Shown here: in pieces, positions 34,463 to 46,164 of the stretch
How positions within the stretch are numbered: position 1 is the first letter of the stretch
Layout: each line of letters begins with the position of its first letter
NCBI GenBank assembly: GCA_022836615.1
Contig: MU405360.1
Location: forward strand, 27,538-91,537
Source of the DNA: Annulohypoxylon bovei var. microspora
Lineage: Eukaryota > Ascomycota > Sordariomycetes > Xylariales > Hypoxylaceae
Direction of reading: 5' to 3'
DNA: 64,000 nt
The notes under the pieces: generated by a model
The model's input: only the letters and a program-made list of their open reading frames with translations
The model's database searches: none
Told to the model about the DNA's origin: nothing
Translations under genes and position numbers: made by a program

Positions 34463-37400
34463 GCACAACTGCTCCCGGGAGCTCCTTTTCTCCAGGTCAT
34501 CCCTATTCCATCATATGTGTATACCGCATAGTGCATACAGATGGACTTCACCATTTGCAGAACGCTCGAGACCCGTTTTACTCGCCCCTAGCGAATGAGG
34601 CCTGGAGATGGGAGAAGCGAGTGCGGCGCAAAGGCTTCCGTCGCGGATTCGGGAAGCATTAGTATATAGCCGCTTGCTATTAATATATTTTCCCGCAACG
34701 TCAACCAGGTATTTGGGCTTCCCCGGATTTATAAATCTTCGGCTCAGGAGGAGGGAGGCATGCGCTTTGCGGCAATGCATCGAAGCACCCCAGGAATGCC
34801 AAGATTTCATATTCCAGGGAATTCGTGTATGTAATACCCACGAATTTAAGGTTAAACGTGGATGCCTCTTACTAATAGTAGAAAGAATGTCACGATAGAC
34901 CTGATCAAGTTCCTAGTCGAACAATAAGAACTCACCAAGACTCACATTATAATTCCGAGCAACTGGAAAATGATTTCTCCAGGTATAACCTACATGTTTG
35001 AAAAGAAATATAGTATTTACCGCAAGCAGCTTGAAAAATGGAGATGAAATTTGACAGAAGGGGGATCCGCGAGTTTCAGGAATACTGTTAGCATATATTA
35101 ATATAAATATAACGCCATAGTTAGAGAGTATATTAATTATCCAAATTTAGGAAAATATTTCAACAGAGCTTGAAGAGTACAGAGAACATCCAGTCAGCCT
35201 TTCATCACAGAAAAAACACATCGAGCTATGGCTTCACCGAATTCTGTCCTACTGACCGTTCTATCCGCAAGTTGAGTACCCTAAGCAAAGAGAACATATT
35301 TTTGCCAACAATATGGGGTTAACTAACCTTGATTAATTGGCGATGATAATATCTAAGTTACTAGAGGTATGAATACTAATGTATTTGCCAATCGTACATT
35401 CGTAGCAACGCTCTAATTATGGAAGAGTTAATCAATGGCCTTCTCCTATTTGGCACTTTCCTTAGGGTACAACATGGAGTAATGTAGTTCGAAAACTAGG
35501 TACCTATATAGTAATAAACAAATTTATATAAGGATATCGAATAATTTCCTCATAGTAATATATTTCACCGATAGCTACCTATGTCCCAGGAACTTTTAAT
35601 CCGGAACTGTGATGGGAAAACAAGATTCTTATGGGAGTTAACCTACCGTAATGTATAAAATATTTCTATGAAGTGACTAAGATTCTCTTGAGTATACTCG
35701 AAGTCTCGAACTAATTGATGTGATTGGAGCTTGATTCCTACTCTTACTTGTGATACTACTCATGATCCTAACCTACGTGCTGTCGGCCGTAGTCCCCGTA
35801 GCTACTGGCAAAGTTATTTTCAGCCAAATCAAACGGTTTGTGATTGATCTACATAACCGGCAAATAATTGAACCATGGTCCATTCTGGACTGGATGATGG
35901 AGGGAAATCCAGGGCATTCCCGCTGCGTTGTCGTTTGCTGAGTTGAGTACTTGAGACAAAAAGATAAAGCGACACGGGGAATTGAGAACATATAATCTCT
36001 ATGGTAAAAACAGCGAGTCGATATTTAGGTAAACCTGGATTGAGATAACCTCAATTTAGCTATCCGGTCATGTCACTCCGATCCGTGTGGGGCGCGTGTA
36101 GTCGACATTTGAGATACGCTTCCGGGCTGGACGGGATGTGAATTTCAGGAGATTGGAGTTGAGGCTTGAGTCGAGATTCATATCAATGGCACCTATGAGC
36201 ACGAGGCTTGAGCTGATATGTAGAACCTGCATCTAGCTGTCTAATAAGTGGTGTATGATAGGTTGAAGACTGACTAGTACCTTCCTGGATCAACGCCCCG
36301 GCCGTCCGTTCGACCCGGGAGTGTGGATACGGCAGTGGGCGCAGTTGCGCGGCAATTGATTTATGTAATTGGTGGTTACTGCCGTCCAAGCTTCTACCTG
36401 GTCCTGCTGGACTTCTATGTGGAGCTTCCATGACCCAAGACAGTCTCAGGGTCCATCGCACGGCCTAGGCCTACTATATACTTAGGTACTTAGAATAGCA
36501 TCCATCTCAGCTCAATCGCCCCACTTACTAGGTAGAGTGGCACGAGCTTTGAGATCCCGTCGTTCGCTTGCAGTCGATTTCCGAATGAAGGAGATCAGCC
36601 TTCGTCTGGTTGGTTGGCTGGTCGACTGAGTGGAAATGCTTGACGTGTGTCGAATTAAATAATGTAAAAGAAAATACTAGGTGGTCAGACGAGCAACTCA
36701 CAGACCACAATATTTCGTAGGCAGGTAAGTATTACACATTGCAATACCTACCACTTGACAGCCTGGCTGCTAGATAAGTAGGTACATAGGTAGGCAACAT
36801 TTTTTATTTATTTGCCTTACTGAGAAAAGAGTATGCGAGTCAAGATGAATGGCGATAGATTTCGGTGGTGTTAGGCAGATGTGAGCGAGTCAGGCTCCCG
36901 CCTTGATACACGAATCTTGATACCGAGTAGTAGGGTGTGACGATTCGAACTCGTCGCTCGAGCCTTGAGGGGAGTTCCAAGGCTTGCTTTTTACAAAGTC
37001 CTAGGCTGCTAGGGTTGTAGAGGGGCTGAGGGGGAACTGGGGGTAGAAAAAGAGAGAGGGAATTAGAGGGGCTGGCAGGTATTAATTCGGATTTTAATTA
37101 ATAGGTTTCCAAAGGTAAAGAGGAGATTCGTTGAACAAAAGCCGCACTTTGGCAGTCATGACTCTGTGATGAGCATAGGATTGACCAGTACGATGTGCTA
37201 CGTAGTAAGAAACGACCCAATGAAGAGCCGCGTATTTGGGGAAGTTTCTCGCGTGAGGGAAACCGTACGACTCGACACTCGACCTTTCTTCTTACATAGA
37301 CATTACCTCCTAACGTCATGCAAAGCTCCGCAAGTTTCAGATTGGTCTAGTCTCATCCACATAAAAATATGGAAAAGAGGCTAGGGTGTGGTACTTTGTT

Positions 37401-38990
37401 TTTAGGTGCAGACGTAGCGTTGTAGTGTACTTATAATATGTACCGAGGGGCTAGCGCCACATTTAGTACGGGAATCTTCCGGTTATCGTCCACTTTAGGA
37501 ATCTAGAGAACCCATGATTGGTGATGATGGATACCTGGGGTTGCTGGGTTCGCTGGGTTCGCTGTGTTCGTCAGCCATGCATGTAAGCCAAACCCGCCTT
37601 CTGACTGCGCACAATAAATAATTTGTGCCATTCGCGGCACTTGGTTTGTCGCTGTGGATTAGGGGGATTGGAGAAGGAGTGAGCTTCAGTAATGGATGAA
37701 TCTTGGATTGGTAAATTAAAGAAGAGAAGAAGCGTGGAGAGGTGGGACGTGATACGTACGACTTCTTGTTACATAGTAAATATCGGCGACAATGAAGTAG
37801 ACTCAATATATCGGGTATCGACGAGTGTGTCGGTCAAGTAGAGTGTAGAGTCCCAAACCATAACTGCATGTACTAGGTACATACCTGTAACTGCCTTGCT
37901 CTACCCTGCTCTACCCCTGCTAAAGTCTCTTTCGCCCGTTTTGCTCCGCACACCAACTCGAACTTTTTTTCTTTATTTTTTTTCTCACTTCTATTTTGGA
38001 TATTTTCTAAAGAATTTTCTCTTCGTTAGCCTCGTATGATATTAATGCTTCTCCACTGCTTTATACTCGATTGGATTTTCTATTTCCTAATGGGAATCTA
38101 GGAAGAGAAGGTGAAATACTTGATGGTAAAGCTGAGAGAAACGAAAACGTCAACTCTATCCATTCAAAGCACTTTGGGCAGTTTGGGGTCGCCTAACCTG
38201 CAAAATGCATTGCCTGCATGTATACAAAATACATGTTGCTTACCGCCTCTTTCTGCTAGGTTTATACCCATGCTGCGCGATCTTGAAAGTAAACAGATCA
38301 TGCGAATCTGCCACCGACTATTCGACTCTTGTTCCTACCTAGTAGTAGACCCTGTTCATCATGGCAACCTCGGACAATAAATAACGAATGCAATAGTACG
38401 AACTAAAAACAAGAATATATAGCACAAACAGAACTATTCGCCAGTTCGTCAACATTCAAAGTGGCAACCTCTTGCGTAATAATGGGTAACGGCAATAAAA
38501 AGAGAGACTGGAGCTCGGAAGCACGGACGAAGAAGGACCCTTAAAAATCGAAGGGAATAAAAAAAAAAGGTTTTCTGGTTGGTTTTTTTCTACGGCAGCA
38601 GCCAGATCAAAATTTGGTCCAGCCGTAAAAGCCAAGCTCAACTCTGATTGGTCTTATACTTCCAAACGGGGCAATTGATGCACAAGGGATGATCCTTGAA
38701 TACAACGCTGGTGCTAAATTGTACTTCTGCAATAACAGCCCTCTTCTCAATTCTAGTATGGTATTCGTAGCAAAATCGAGTTCCCTGCGCAGGTCTAACG
38801 CAAGTCACTGCCAAGGTCACTCCAATTTTTTTCTTCCCTTATTTTTATCCCCTGCCAACTGCCTGGTTTAATGTGGGTCTTAGATGCTTGCTGTACCGTT
38901 TGTACAGTACCTTCCCCCTGTTCATCCCCAGTACCCGTCCATCACCCCCCGGGTGAGGAGCATTCCTCAGCTCTTTTTTTTTTTTTTTGT
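34463..38990. other. Gene-poor region
   Basis: About 4.5 kb without a gene I can support. It contains AT-rich islands (about 35060-35160 and 35495-35680) with TATATTAAT-type runs, TACCTAGGTA-like microrepeats (about 35497-35510, 36476-36492, 36776-36798), scattered unrelated short ORFs on both strands, and a possible 59-residue ORF at 35762-35941 listed separately. A short tRNA-T-arm-like hairpin at about 36939-36957 is not part of a cloverleaf. Confidence 0.45.
35762..35941 (+). CDS. Doubtful small ORF with signal-peptide-like start
   Basis: From the ATG at 35762 the frame reads 59 residues with a hydrophobic N-terminus (MILTYVLSAVVPVATG) followed by a polar segment and a Cys-containing end (HSRCVVVC). 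This resembles the layout of a small secreted protein, but there is only one intron-free short frame in an AT-rich, gene-poor region, no homolog I recognise, and few cysteines. Chance is a strong alternative. Confidence 0.15.
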   Translation: MILTYVLSAVVPVATGKVIFSQIKRFVIDLHNRQIIEPWSILDWMMEGNPGHSRCVVVC

Positions 38991-39503
38991 CCCATCTATC
39001 ACACATACAAACATACACTAGGCATCTTGTTCTCTTGAGCCTTCTCGCCGCCTTCCTCCCCCCCAGTTCAACCTAGTAGGGTCCAACTCTTTTTGCTTTT
39101 TCCTTCTTTCGATTCGTCGGTTCAACATCGCCGTCGTGATCCTCGGTTTTATTTTCCCACCGCCTTTCTTCATCTCTTGTGTCTTGTCTCGCCTCGGGAT
39201 CCCCTGTTGAGTCTTCGATCACTTACAAGTTACAACCCACCTAGCAAAATATACCACGGACCACGCGTGGTGTCATTATCGTTATCCTCCCTCCTAATAT
39301 TCCCCAATCCCGTCCTATTCCTACTCCCCTGTCTTACCTTACTCGCATCGCAACTCCCACCTTCGAGTTTATTGTGAGCTAGATCTAAGAACTTCTCCGT
39401 GTTCTCGATTCATGCGTCGACCGATATAGAATACCTATCTAGATACACTTGCGCCGTTGTTATTTAATTTTATTCTATCGTGTCTCCCCATTATCTGCCC
39501 ACC
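38974..39503 (+). promoter_or_regulatory. Polypyrimidine-rich promoter/leader of the GDS1-like gene
   Basis: A run of 15 T at 38974-38988 opens a 500-base C/T-rich tract (many TTC, CTC and CCC runs) ending at the start codon. Such tracts are common directly before and after the transcription start of highly regulated filamentous-fungal genes, implying a long leader here. Confidence 0.45.
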
Positions 39504-40742
39504 ATGCCGTACAACACCCGTCGCAAATCGTTGTCTCTGCCGTCACTTGGAATCCACATCCCAGTAAATCGATCCTCGTCCAATAATTCTAGTATGGCAT
39601 CCTCTAGATCATCGTCCGAGAGCTCGTCGCACCCGAATAAGAAGCTCAAACGGTCTCACAACGACACCGCATCTTCTGCTAGCTCTGTATCCTTCAAACT
39701 GGTCGCTACGCCTCTCAAGTATGACCACACGCCGCCGCCCTCGCCTGGGCTCCATAGCTCTATCGAGATGGACGAGTCTGAGCTATCCGAACTTGCAGAG
39801 ATCAAGAAAGTCGATTTAGAAGGCATAAACGATGAGATCGTCGAGGCTGTTATTGTGCGACTGGAGCAAACTCGCAACCGACCGCATCTAGTAAAGGAAC
39901 TAGCTGCCACCCTCATAGACCAAGTTAAAATAGTTCAACAGTAAGTTCAGTCCTAATAATTACTTTTTTTTATGTCTCACTCTAACTTTATTCTTAGGTC
40001 CGCGAACCCTTGCGCCATCATCTCTTCTCGACTATCTACGTATCTGAAGCGATCGTGTTGGTCTGCTATAGCTCCCTGCCCTCTGGCTAAGGAGCTCGAG
40101 ACTGTCCATCCGAGGCGCACGTACTTTTACCTAACTACCTGCCCTCATTTGCCTCTACCAGACCCTTCCGCGCAACGCGCTATCATTACACCATCACTGT
40201 CAAGCTCGGCCTCTACATCTGAAGATGCTGATTGCGACCGAAGTAGAGAGCTAAGCATGTCGCCTGAAGTTGATCTTTCATCGCCCGAGTTTGATGATAT
40301 GGATGAAGATATACCCATGCCAGGCACACCAATGGGGTCAGTATCGGGGCGCCGTCAGTCACTTAATGTGCCGCGCAACCACAGAGGAGAGGAGCCCCCA
40401 CTAGAAAAAGACGAGAAGGAGTTCACACAAACAGCAGATGGGTTACAAAAGCGGAAAGCCAGCGGACACTTACTTCGAGCTGATCCTCTTGACCAAGTTT
40501 CAATAGACGACGGCATGCAGAACGAGCAGCTTTTCGGAGAACCCCCCAGAACTCTTGCGCCCTCTCTGTTACCGCATATGGCATTTTTGACTAGTCCTGC
40601 AATGCGACCTAGCTTGATCATACCGACGAAGAGGGATAACGAGGCCGAAAATTGGACCAAGTTAGACGCCGCCCTTGAATGGGATAGAAGTCCCGAGACT
40701 ATCGAGCTGGATGAGCTTGATTGCTTACTAGACGACTTCTAA
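39504..40742 (+). CDS. GDS1-like winged-helix domain protein
   Basis: Probable nuclear regulator related to the yeast GDS1 family. Two exons (39504-39940 and 39998-40742) with a 57-bp intron give 393 residues. The N-terminus is Ser/Arg-rich with a basic patch (NKKLKRSHND). The only folded part seems to be a winged-helix-like segment of about residues 105-195 that spans the intron: DEIVEAVIVRLEQTRNRPHLVKELAATL, then NPCAIISSRLSTYLKRSCW and HPRRTYFYL. The remainder is disordered and acidic with several SP/TP sites (SMSPEVDLSSPEFDDMDED, MPGTPMG) and ends in an acidic, hydrophobic motif (LDELDCLLDDF) that resembles an activation domain. An upstream in-frame GTG at 39480 is not used; ATG at 39504 has a good ACC context. 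Function is inferred only from the domain. Confidence 0.75.
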
Positions 40743-41621
40743 ATATTTTTTAATGGGATCATATCTCCACCTCTCTTAATTATTTGGCGATCACTGGATG
40801 ACAGGCTATACGTGCAGCGGGCACGTGTTAGCCATGTATGATGATGGAAGAGACGGCCGCGTTGACGAACCAAAAGGAGTTTGGGCGAGATGGCGCTAGT
40901 CGGTGCATTTGATTTTATTTGCTTGCTATTTTTCGCGTTCTGCATTTATTCCTCTGTTCATGTCATTTACTTTCCGATTAGATGATTGCGCGTCTATGAC
41001 CGACATATTGGTTGCCAGCGAAAGGGGATGTACGAATATCATTAGAGGAAGCGCTTAGATTGCGACAAGGATGGGGCCGCATGATATCGGCCGGGGTCCG
41101 CGGTGAACTGAAACATCTCGTTTCTGGAGCAAATGGAGAGAGGGAGCATAGCTGCGTCGTTTGCCGCTTGGTTTCCAAAGACGGGAATCAATATGTACAA
41201 GTAGAAGACCTCGAAAGAAGCCGGCAAGAATATGGCCGGTTAGCTAGAGCGCTTAGAACTTAGTATGATGGGCTTTTACACGGCAGGATAGGATAAAAAG
41301 GAAAAACGGCGCCCAAAAATGCGAAAAGAAATCCCCGATCAAAATTTAGCTGTCTGATGCAATTAGTGGTGACTTCTGATTCCGAGGCGTGAGGCTTGAA
41401 TCGAGACTTATTCGCAAAAATGGATAGATATGTAGTGAAGTAATTCCTTGCAGGCATCGCATAAATTAGGTACAGAGTGGCGTGGTGATCGCAGCTTAGA
41501 TCTAATAATCGTCCAACTATTTTACACGTTAACACATCCAGCATCATGTCACGTACTTTTATATATACAGCGTCGAGACGGTAGACACTCCGTAGCTTTT
41601 CAAACGGGGACATCCCATCCA
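40743..41621. other. Convergent spacer
   Basis: 3' flanks of the GDS1-like gene (+) and the OMS1-like gene (-). A plus-strand frame at 41012-41263 stays open for 84 codons with coding-like composition (EEALRLRQGWGRM, EDLERSRQEYGRLARALR), but it has no ATG before 41081 and a stop just upstream; it could be a relic exon. Confidence 0.4.
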
Positions 41622-43265
41622 TCACTCATCCTTTTTCGGCTTCCCGCTACTGACAGACATCCACGACGCCCACCATCCCGTCATCGTCTTCTGTTCCTCC
41701 TTATACTCACCACCAGCTAAGCCGGGGGCCTGAGCCTCATTAGCAGCGGCGGCAGTAGCGGCAGCAGCAGCAGCAGCAGCTACATCACTACGCACCCGCA
41801 TCTCGACTAGGACGTGTGTCCCCAGCGTAACCCAGCCGGGGCGCTCGAGCCGCAAGACCTCCAGCCCGGGAACGGCGTGCTCGGCGGCGCGCACCACGAC
41901 CTCGATGTCCCGGTTCCACCAGCACCCGAAGCGCTCGAAGTGGCCGCGCGCGCTGCGGTCCAGGAACCCGTTGATCAGCTCCCACCAGCTGCGGCCGTGC
42001 TCCAGCAGGATGATGCGCCCGGTGTCCGGGGTCACGGAGGCGGCCATGGTGGAGAGGAGGAGGACGGGGTCACGCACCGAGCAGAGGCCGAAGGTTTGCA
42101 GGATCGTGTCGTATTTTTGGGGGGCTTGGGAGGGGGAAGAGGAAGAGGATGGGGATAGGGAAGGGGGAGCTGGGAGCGGCGTCTGCGCGTCGGATTTGAG
42201 GATCCGGAGACGGTCGTTGGCGAGCGATAGCCCGGGTTTGCCGTCGATGGTCGAGGACGCGAGTAAGGTGAAGGAAGGCTTCTTGGGCACTTGGTCGGTT
42301 ATGTGTGGTACGACTTGCCGGATCCTGGTTAGTGCAAGGTCTAGCATCGGAGGCGAGATGTCTACGCCGGTGAAGCTGAGGATGGCGTGTTCGTTCACGG
42401 GTTCGTTCACGGGTTCGTTTACGGGTTGAGGGTTGGCCTTTAGTTGGGGTGGTAAGGGGGTGGCCGGTTTCTCCTTTTTCTCTTCCCCTTTCTCCTTTTC
42501 TACGCTCTTATCCGTCTTGTCTCCCGCCTTTTCTTCCTCCTCCCCCTTGCTCAACCAGCCGAACCATCCCGGCTTCTCCTTCTCCTCGGCGGGCGCAAGG
42601 CCCTGAGTCACGACGCTCCAGTCGTAGTAATCAAAGTTGCGACCGGCGCCGACGGCAACCTCGAGCACGTGACCGCGAGCCATCTCGGATGCGATACGGC
42701 GCCGCAGCTTGGTGATGCCGAAGCGCCACTCCGACTTGTCCAGGTGCTGGTCGAACTCCAGGGGCGACTGGATCGTGGGCCGGCCCGTGGGCGTCTCGGG
42801 CTCTTGGCCCGGCATCCAGTGCTCGGCCGGGTGCGTCCACCAGTAGTTAGTCATCGACACCGAGAAGAAGCCCAAGCACACCACGGCGGCGCCGGCCCCG
42901 AATAGGGGAAACCATCGGTTCCGGACTATCTCGGAGATTGGCCGTCGCTTATCTTTGTATCTCCTTGAGGATGAGGATGAAGATTTGGGCGGAGGTGGGG
43001 GGGAACGGGAAGCGGGAGTGGATTTAGGGATTGGTTTCGGAGCTGGTTTTGAAGCCGGCTGTGGCTCTGCTGGTTTAAAGGGGAGAGGTTTGGGGATAGC
43101 TTGAGGCTTCTTCGGCGTGGGTGGTGGAGGTGGGCGTCGTGGCTGCGGCGGTTTTTTAGCATATCGCCTACGGCCGCATTCTACCCATCTAAGACTATTC
43201 CCACTCCCCTGACACCCACGTATTGCGGCCCTCGTTACCACGGCATGTCCGCATAGAGGCGACAT
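41622..43265 (-). CDS. OMS1: OMS1-like mitochondrial inner-membrane methyltransferase
   Basis: Class I SAM-dependent methyltransferase similar to yeast Oms1, an inner-membrane protein facing the matrix; its substrate is not established. Single exon of 547 residues. The Arg-rich, acid-free N-terminus (about 1-40) looks like a mitochondrial presequence, followed by a long Pro/Lys/Ser linker and one membrane helix (PLFGAGAAVVCLGFFSVSM). The SAM fold then begins with motif I HVLEVAVGAGRNFDYYDW, continues at GVDISPPMLDLALTRIRQ, KYDTILQTFGLCSV and IILLEHGRSWWELINGFLD, and ends with the family RDIEVVVRAAE segment. An unusual charged insertion of about 80 residues, including a 12-base tandem repeat encoding NEPV units, separates motif I from motif II. 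A poly-Ala run sits near the C-terminus. The gene is GC-rich relative to neighbours. Confidence 0.8.
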   Translation of the reverse strand: MSPLCGHAVVTRAAIRGCQGSGNSLRWVECGRRRYAKKPPQPRRPPPPPTPKKPQAIPKPLPFKPAEPQPASKPAPKPIPKSTPASRSPPPPPKSSSSSSRRYKDKRRPISEIVRNRWFPLFGAGAAVVCLGFFSVSMTNYWWTHPAEHWMPGQEPETPTGRPTIQSPLEFDQHLDKSEWRFGITKLRRRIASEMARGHVLEVAVGAGRNFDYYDWSVVTQGLAPAEEKEKPGWFGWLSKGEEEEKAGDKTDKSVEKEKGEEKKEKPATPLPPQLKANPQPVNEPVNEPVNEHAILSFTGVDISPPMLDLALTRIRQVVPHITDQVPKKPSFTLLASSTIDGKPGLSLANDRLRILKSDAQTPLPAPPSLSPSSSSSPSQAPQKYDTILQTFGLCSVRDPVLLLSTMAASVTPDTGRIILLEHGRSWWELINGFLDRSARGHFERFGCWWNRDIEVVVRAAEHAVPGLEVLRLERPGWVTLGTHVLVEMRVRSDVAAAAAAAATAAAANEAQAPGLAGGEYKEEQKTMTGWWASWMSVSSGKPKKDE

Positions 43266-43960
43266 CGTGATCTGCTTTAGCTAGCCGATCGTAGAGCGTA
43301 TCTGATTTCTGCCTCTAGGGGGGGAGTACAGCTCAGTACATCGATAAGTGACTATCAGATACGCAATGGCTATCGATCCATCCTACGAAAACTCGATACC
43401 TGGAGAAAGCCTGCTAAACGATAGGATTTCAAACTAACCACTTGGATGTCGTTCCGAGCCAATGTCCCTGAATTCAGGAACGGGGCAATCGGAATGCCAA
43501 TGGCAATGATGTTCGTCGGATATGGATCCGGTGACGACAGTGTCGATGTAGATCTGGTGAAAAGGGGGGTTTTATCAAGATCCCAGTGATATCTCGACTT
43601 TTGAAGCGGAATTTTTGTGGCTGATAATCCGATTTTGGGGAAACGAGATGATGTATTTATGTACACAGTATCTTATTTTAGGATTTCATCACAAAACACC
43701 GTATGATTAAACTCTTGCCGCTGCAGGGATTCTCCAGGCAAAACTGCGGGGTACGAGGTACATACCTCGACTGCCCGAGCGCATGGAAGGACTGGAACTT
43801 TAGAAACTTCAATGCAGCTTATGATAGTTAGTAGATTAATCATCCAATCCGAAGCTTGACGCGCTTTTTACCAACCAAACTTAACGCGTCCATCTAATAT
43901 GAGACATCGAGAATTTAATTCATATCCCTAGATTCTAGAGAGTATACTCTCATTGTGACC
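43266..43960. other. Divergent promoter region
   Basis: About 0.7 kb between the OMS1-like gene (-) and the IMPACT-domain gene (+). No ORF, RNA gene or repeat of note. Confidence 0.6.
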
Positions 43961-45744
43961 ATGGCCTCTCAACAAGATCTCCAGGAACTAATTCGGCTCA
44001 TGACTATTGGCATGAGGGTTCCCATGAAAGACGCCTTGGGTCGAATCAAAGAGTTACAGACGAAAAATCTCCGTAGGTATGTATAGTTTGGGTATCACGG
44101 AGCGAATGTCACATCGGATGACTTGTAAATAACTAGTGCAGTATTCAACAGATAGCTGAGACTTCTCTCGCGGATGTCACCTCTGCGATTAAAGACGCCA
44201 AAGCTGCACGATCCCTTCATAATGCATGCAAAGCCCGACTAAAGAACCCAACGGCGCAGTCGACAGCTAAGCGACCAGGCTCTAATCTCGAAAACGCGTC
44301 GAAACGATCGAAGCAGCCTAACGATGGAGAGTTCATTGGTGGCTCAGAGCCTCTTTCTCCGCGAGAGGTAGAAGCATCGTTTACCTTGCCTGTAGAAACC
44401 GACGAGCAGATAATTGCCGATACTATATTGTTGACGAACCGTGCCCCGCTAGTCCTAGCTTTTGCTGTTGAACTCTTACGTTATACAATGCCCGAACAAC
44501 CTCCTTCTAGTCGGTTAAGTTTGGCACAGGCGGTCGTAAGTGCGAACTCGAGAAGCAAAGCTGTCTCGCTTGGCATGGAGAATGGACCCAGCGCCGACGA
44601 GCAGGGTTGGGGTCATGGTCAACCTAGGGTTAGAGTAATGGGACGCGAAGTGACGGTGTTAAAAAGAGGTGGCTACGAATGGAAAGGGGACGAAGAGGTG
44701 GTAGATCGCCCTAAGTCTGAAAGTGACAGAACCGGCAATGATAGTATTACATCAAGCGCAACGATGACTGGCACTAGTCAAAATACAACGCCTGAAACAC
44801 ACATTAATCCTGTATCGAGGTCGTGGTCAACTAGTCAACCTGTGACTCTTAAGAAGTCAACTCTCATAGTTCGAGCAACTCATATCACTAAATCCTCTGA
44901 ACGCCAGCCAGCGATGCAATCGCTATTTGCCACAATACCTTCTCTACAGGACGCAAATCACAATGCTTGGGCCTATCGAATTCGAGTACCTACGAATTTG
45001 TTTGGCGCAACTACGATTAAGGAAGAGTCATTTGACGACGGCGAGGGCGGCTGCGGCGATTTTTTACTAAAGAATATGCGAGAGATAGACGCTATTGACA
45101 CACTTGTGGTAATGACTCGCTGGTACGGTGGCATCATGCTTGGTCCTGATCGGTGGAGGATAATGCGAAACTGTCTGAAGGATGCTTTAGCAGAACGTCT
45201 TCGAATTACCGGAGAGCAGGCTGCTCTGGGTGGTGAAGCTGTGTGGGGCCTAGACCTTGAGGCTATGAGAAACAAATCCGGACCAACCGGCTCGGTATCA
45301 AGTCGGTCATACGAGGCAGGCGTTGTAGGTATGCCTATCCACCGACCGGAGGCGGCGAAAGCATATCTTTACAAAAGCTTTGCCACGAGAGTGGATAACT
45401 CCGATGGTGGCGTTGGTGAATCCGCAGCCGCAGAAGGTCCTGTCGATCAAGTGGCAGAGTTATCTACTCTGAAGAGCAGCGCTTTTACTAGAAAGACAAC
45501 AAAGAAGAAGACGGCTAAGGTACTAGAATTAGAGAAGGAGGAAAATATCGCTAGGTTGCTCGGCGTCATACGACTCCTATATGACAGCTGGGCAGACCAT
45601 CTTAGTATTGGCGAGCTTGATAGGCGAGCCTGGGGTTGGTACGTCGCAGTACGACCCGAGGTAGAACCTGGCCCTTCTGGCTGGGGGGCTAAGGGGCAAC
45701 TGAAGCTTGCCACCATCCTTGCCCTTCGGAGAAAGGAAGGATGA
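43961..45744 (+). CDS. IMPACT (UPF0029) domain protein
   Basis: Contains the IMPACT/YigZ fold found in yeast Yih1, a regulator of the Gcn1-Gcn2 stress pathway, although the rest of this protein differs from Yih1 (no RWD domain seen), so the symbol is not transferred. Exons 43961-44076 and 44142-45744, with a 65-bp intron after LRR, encode 572 residues. The N-terminal third starts with a helical MASQQDLQELIRLMTIGMRV segment, then a conserved-looking block IADTILLTNRAPLVLAFAVELLRYTMPEQPPSSRLSLA. The IMPACT domain covers about residues 280-390: STLIVRATHITKSSE, NAWAYRIRVP, a small acidic loop, VVMTRWYGGIMLGPDRW and the following helix MRNCLKDALAERLRI. The C-terminus has a helical segment (GVIRLLYDSWADHLSIGELDRRAWGW). 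The role is inferred from one domain. Confidence 0.8.
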
Positions 45745-46164
45745 ATAAAGATGCCCAATTACACACAAAAATACTTCTAGCCATTCGATTCTAACTACGC
45801 ATGGGGTGAGATTTGTCGGATTTGCCCGATGTGGCTGCGGTCGAATTCCTAAAACATATACCGAAGTCTTTTTTATCGTCAAACGACCACATCCGATGAC
45901 TAAATACGCATGAATTAGTTTTTACTAGAAGAACCGGCCCGATTATTAGGGCCATATATCTTCTTTGAAGGGAATTATTCACCCAAGTCTACCTAGGTAT
46001 CTATGTTCGTTCAGCCATTTATTTCTCCTATAACTTGTACGTGGGAGACTAGTACACCCTATGAAGCTAATTTCAGATTGCCAAGAAAACGAAGGGAAAA
46101 AGGGGGTATAGAGAGAAAGTGAGTCTGAAAACCATTAACTATGAATAGAAGATTGGTTACTAAA
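45745..46164. other. Convergent spacer
   Basis: Short 3' intergenic region between the IMPACT-domain gene (+) and the HeLo-like/ankyrin gene (-). It contains a perfect TACCTAGGTA palindrome at 45990-45999. Confidence 0.65.

Noticed and set aside
36935..36960. tRNA-like T-arm hairpin (GACGA-loop-TCGTC with TTCGAA)
   Set aside because: No acceptor stem, D-arm or anticodon arm can be built on either side; the loop register is off by one from a true T-loop.
41012..41263. 84-codon plus-strand ORF between the GDS1-like and OMS1-like genes
   Set aside because: No ATG in the first third, a stop immediately upstream, no splice-compatible upstream exon found; kept only as a possible relic.
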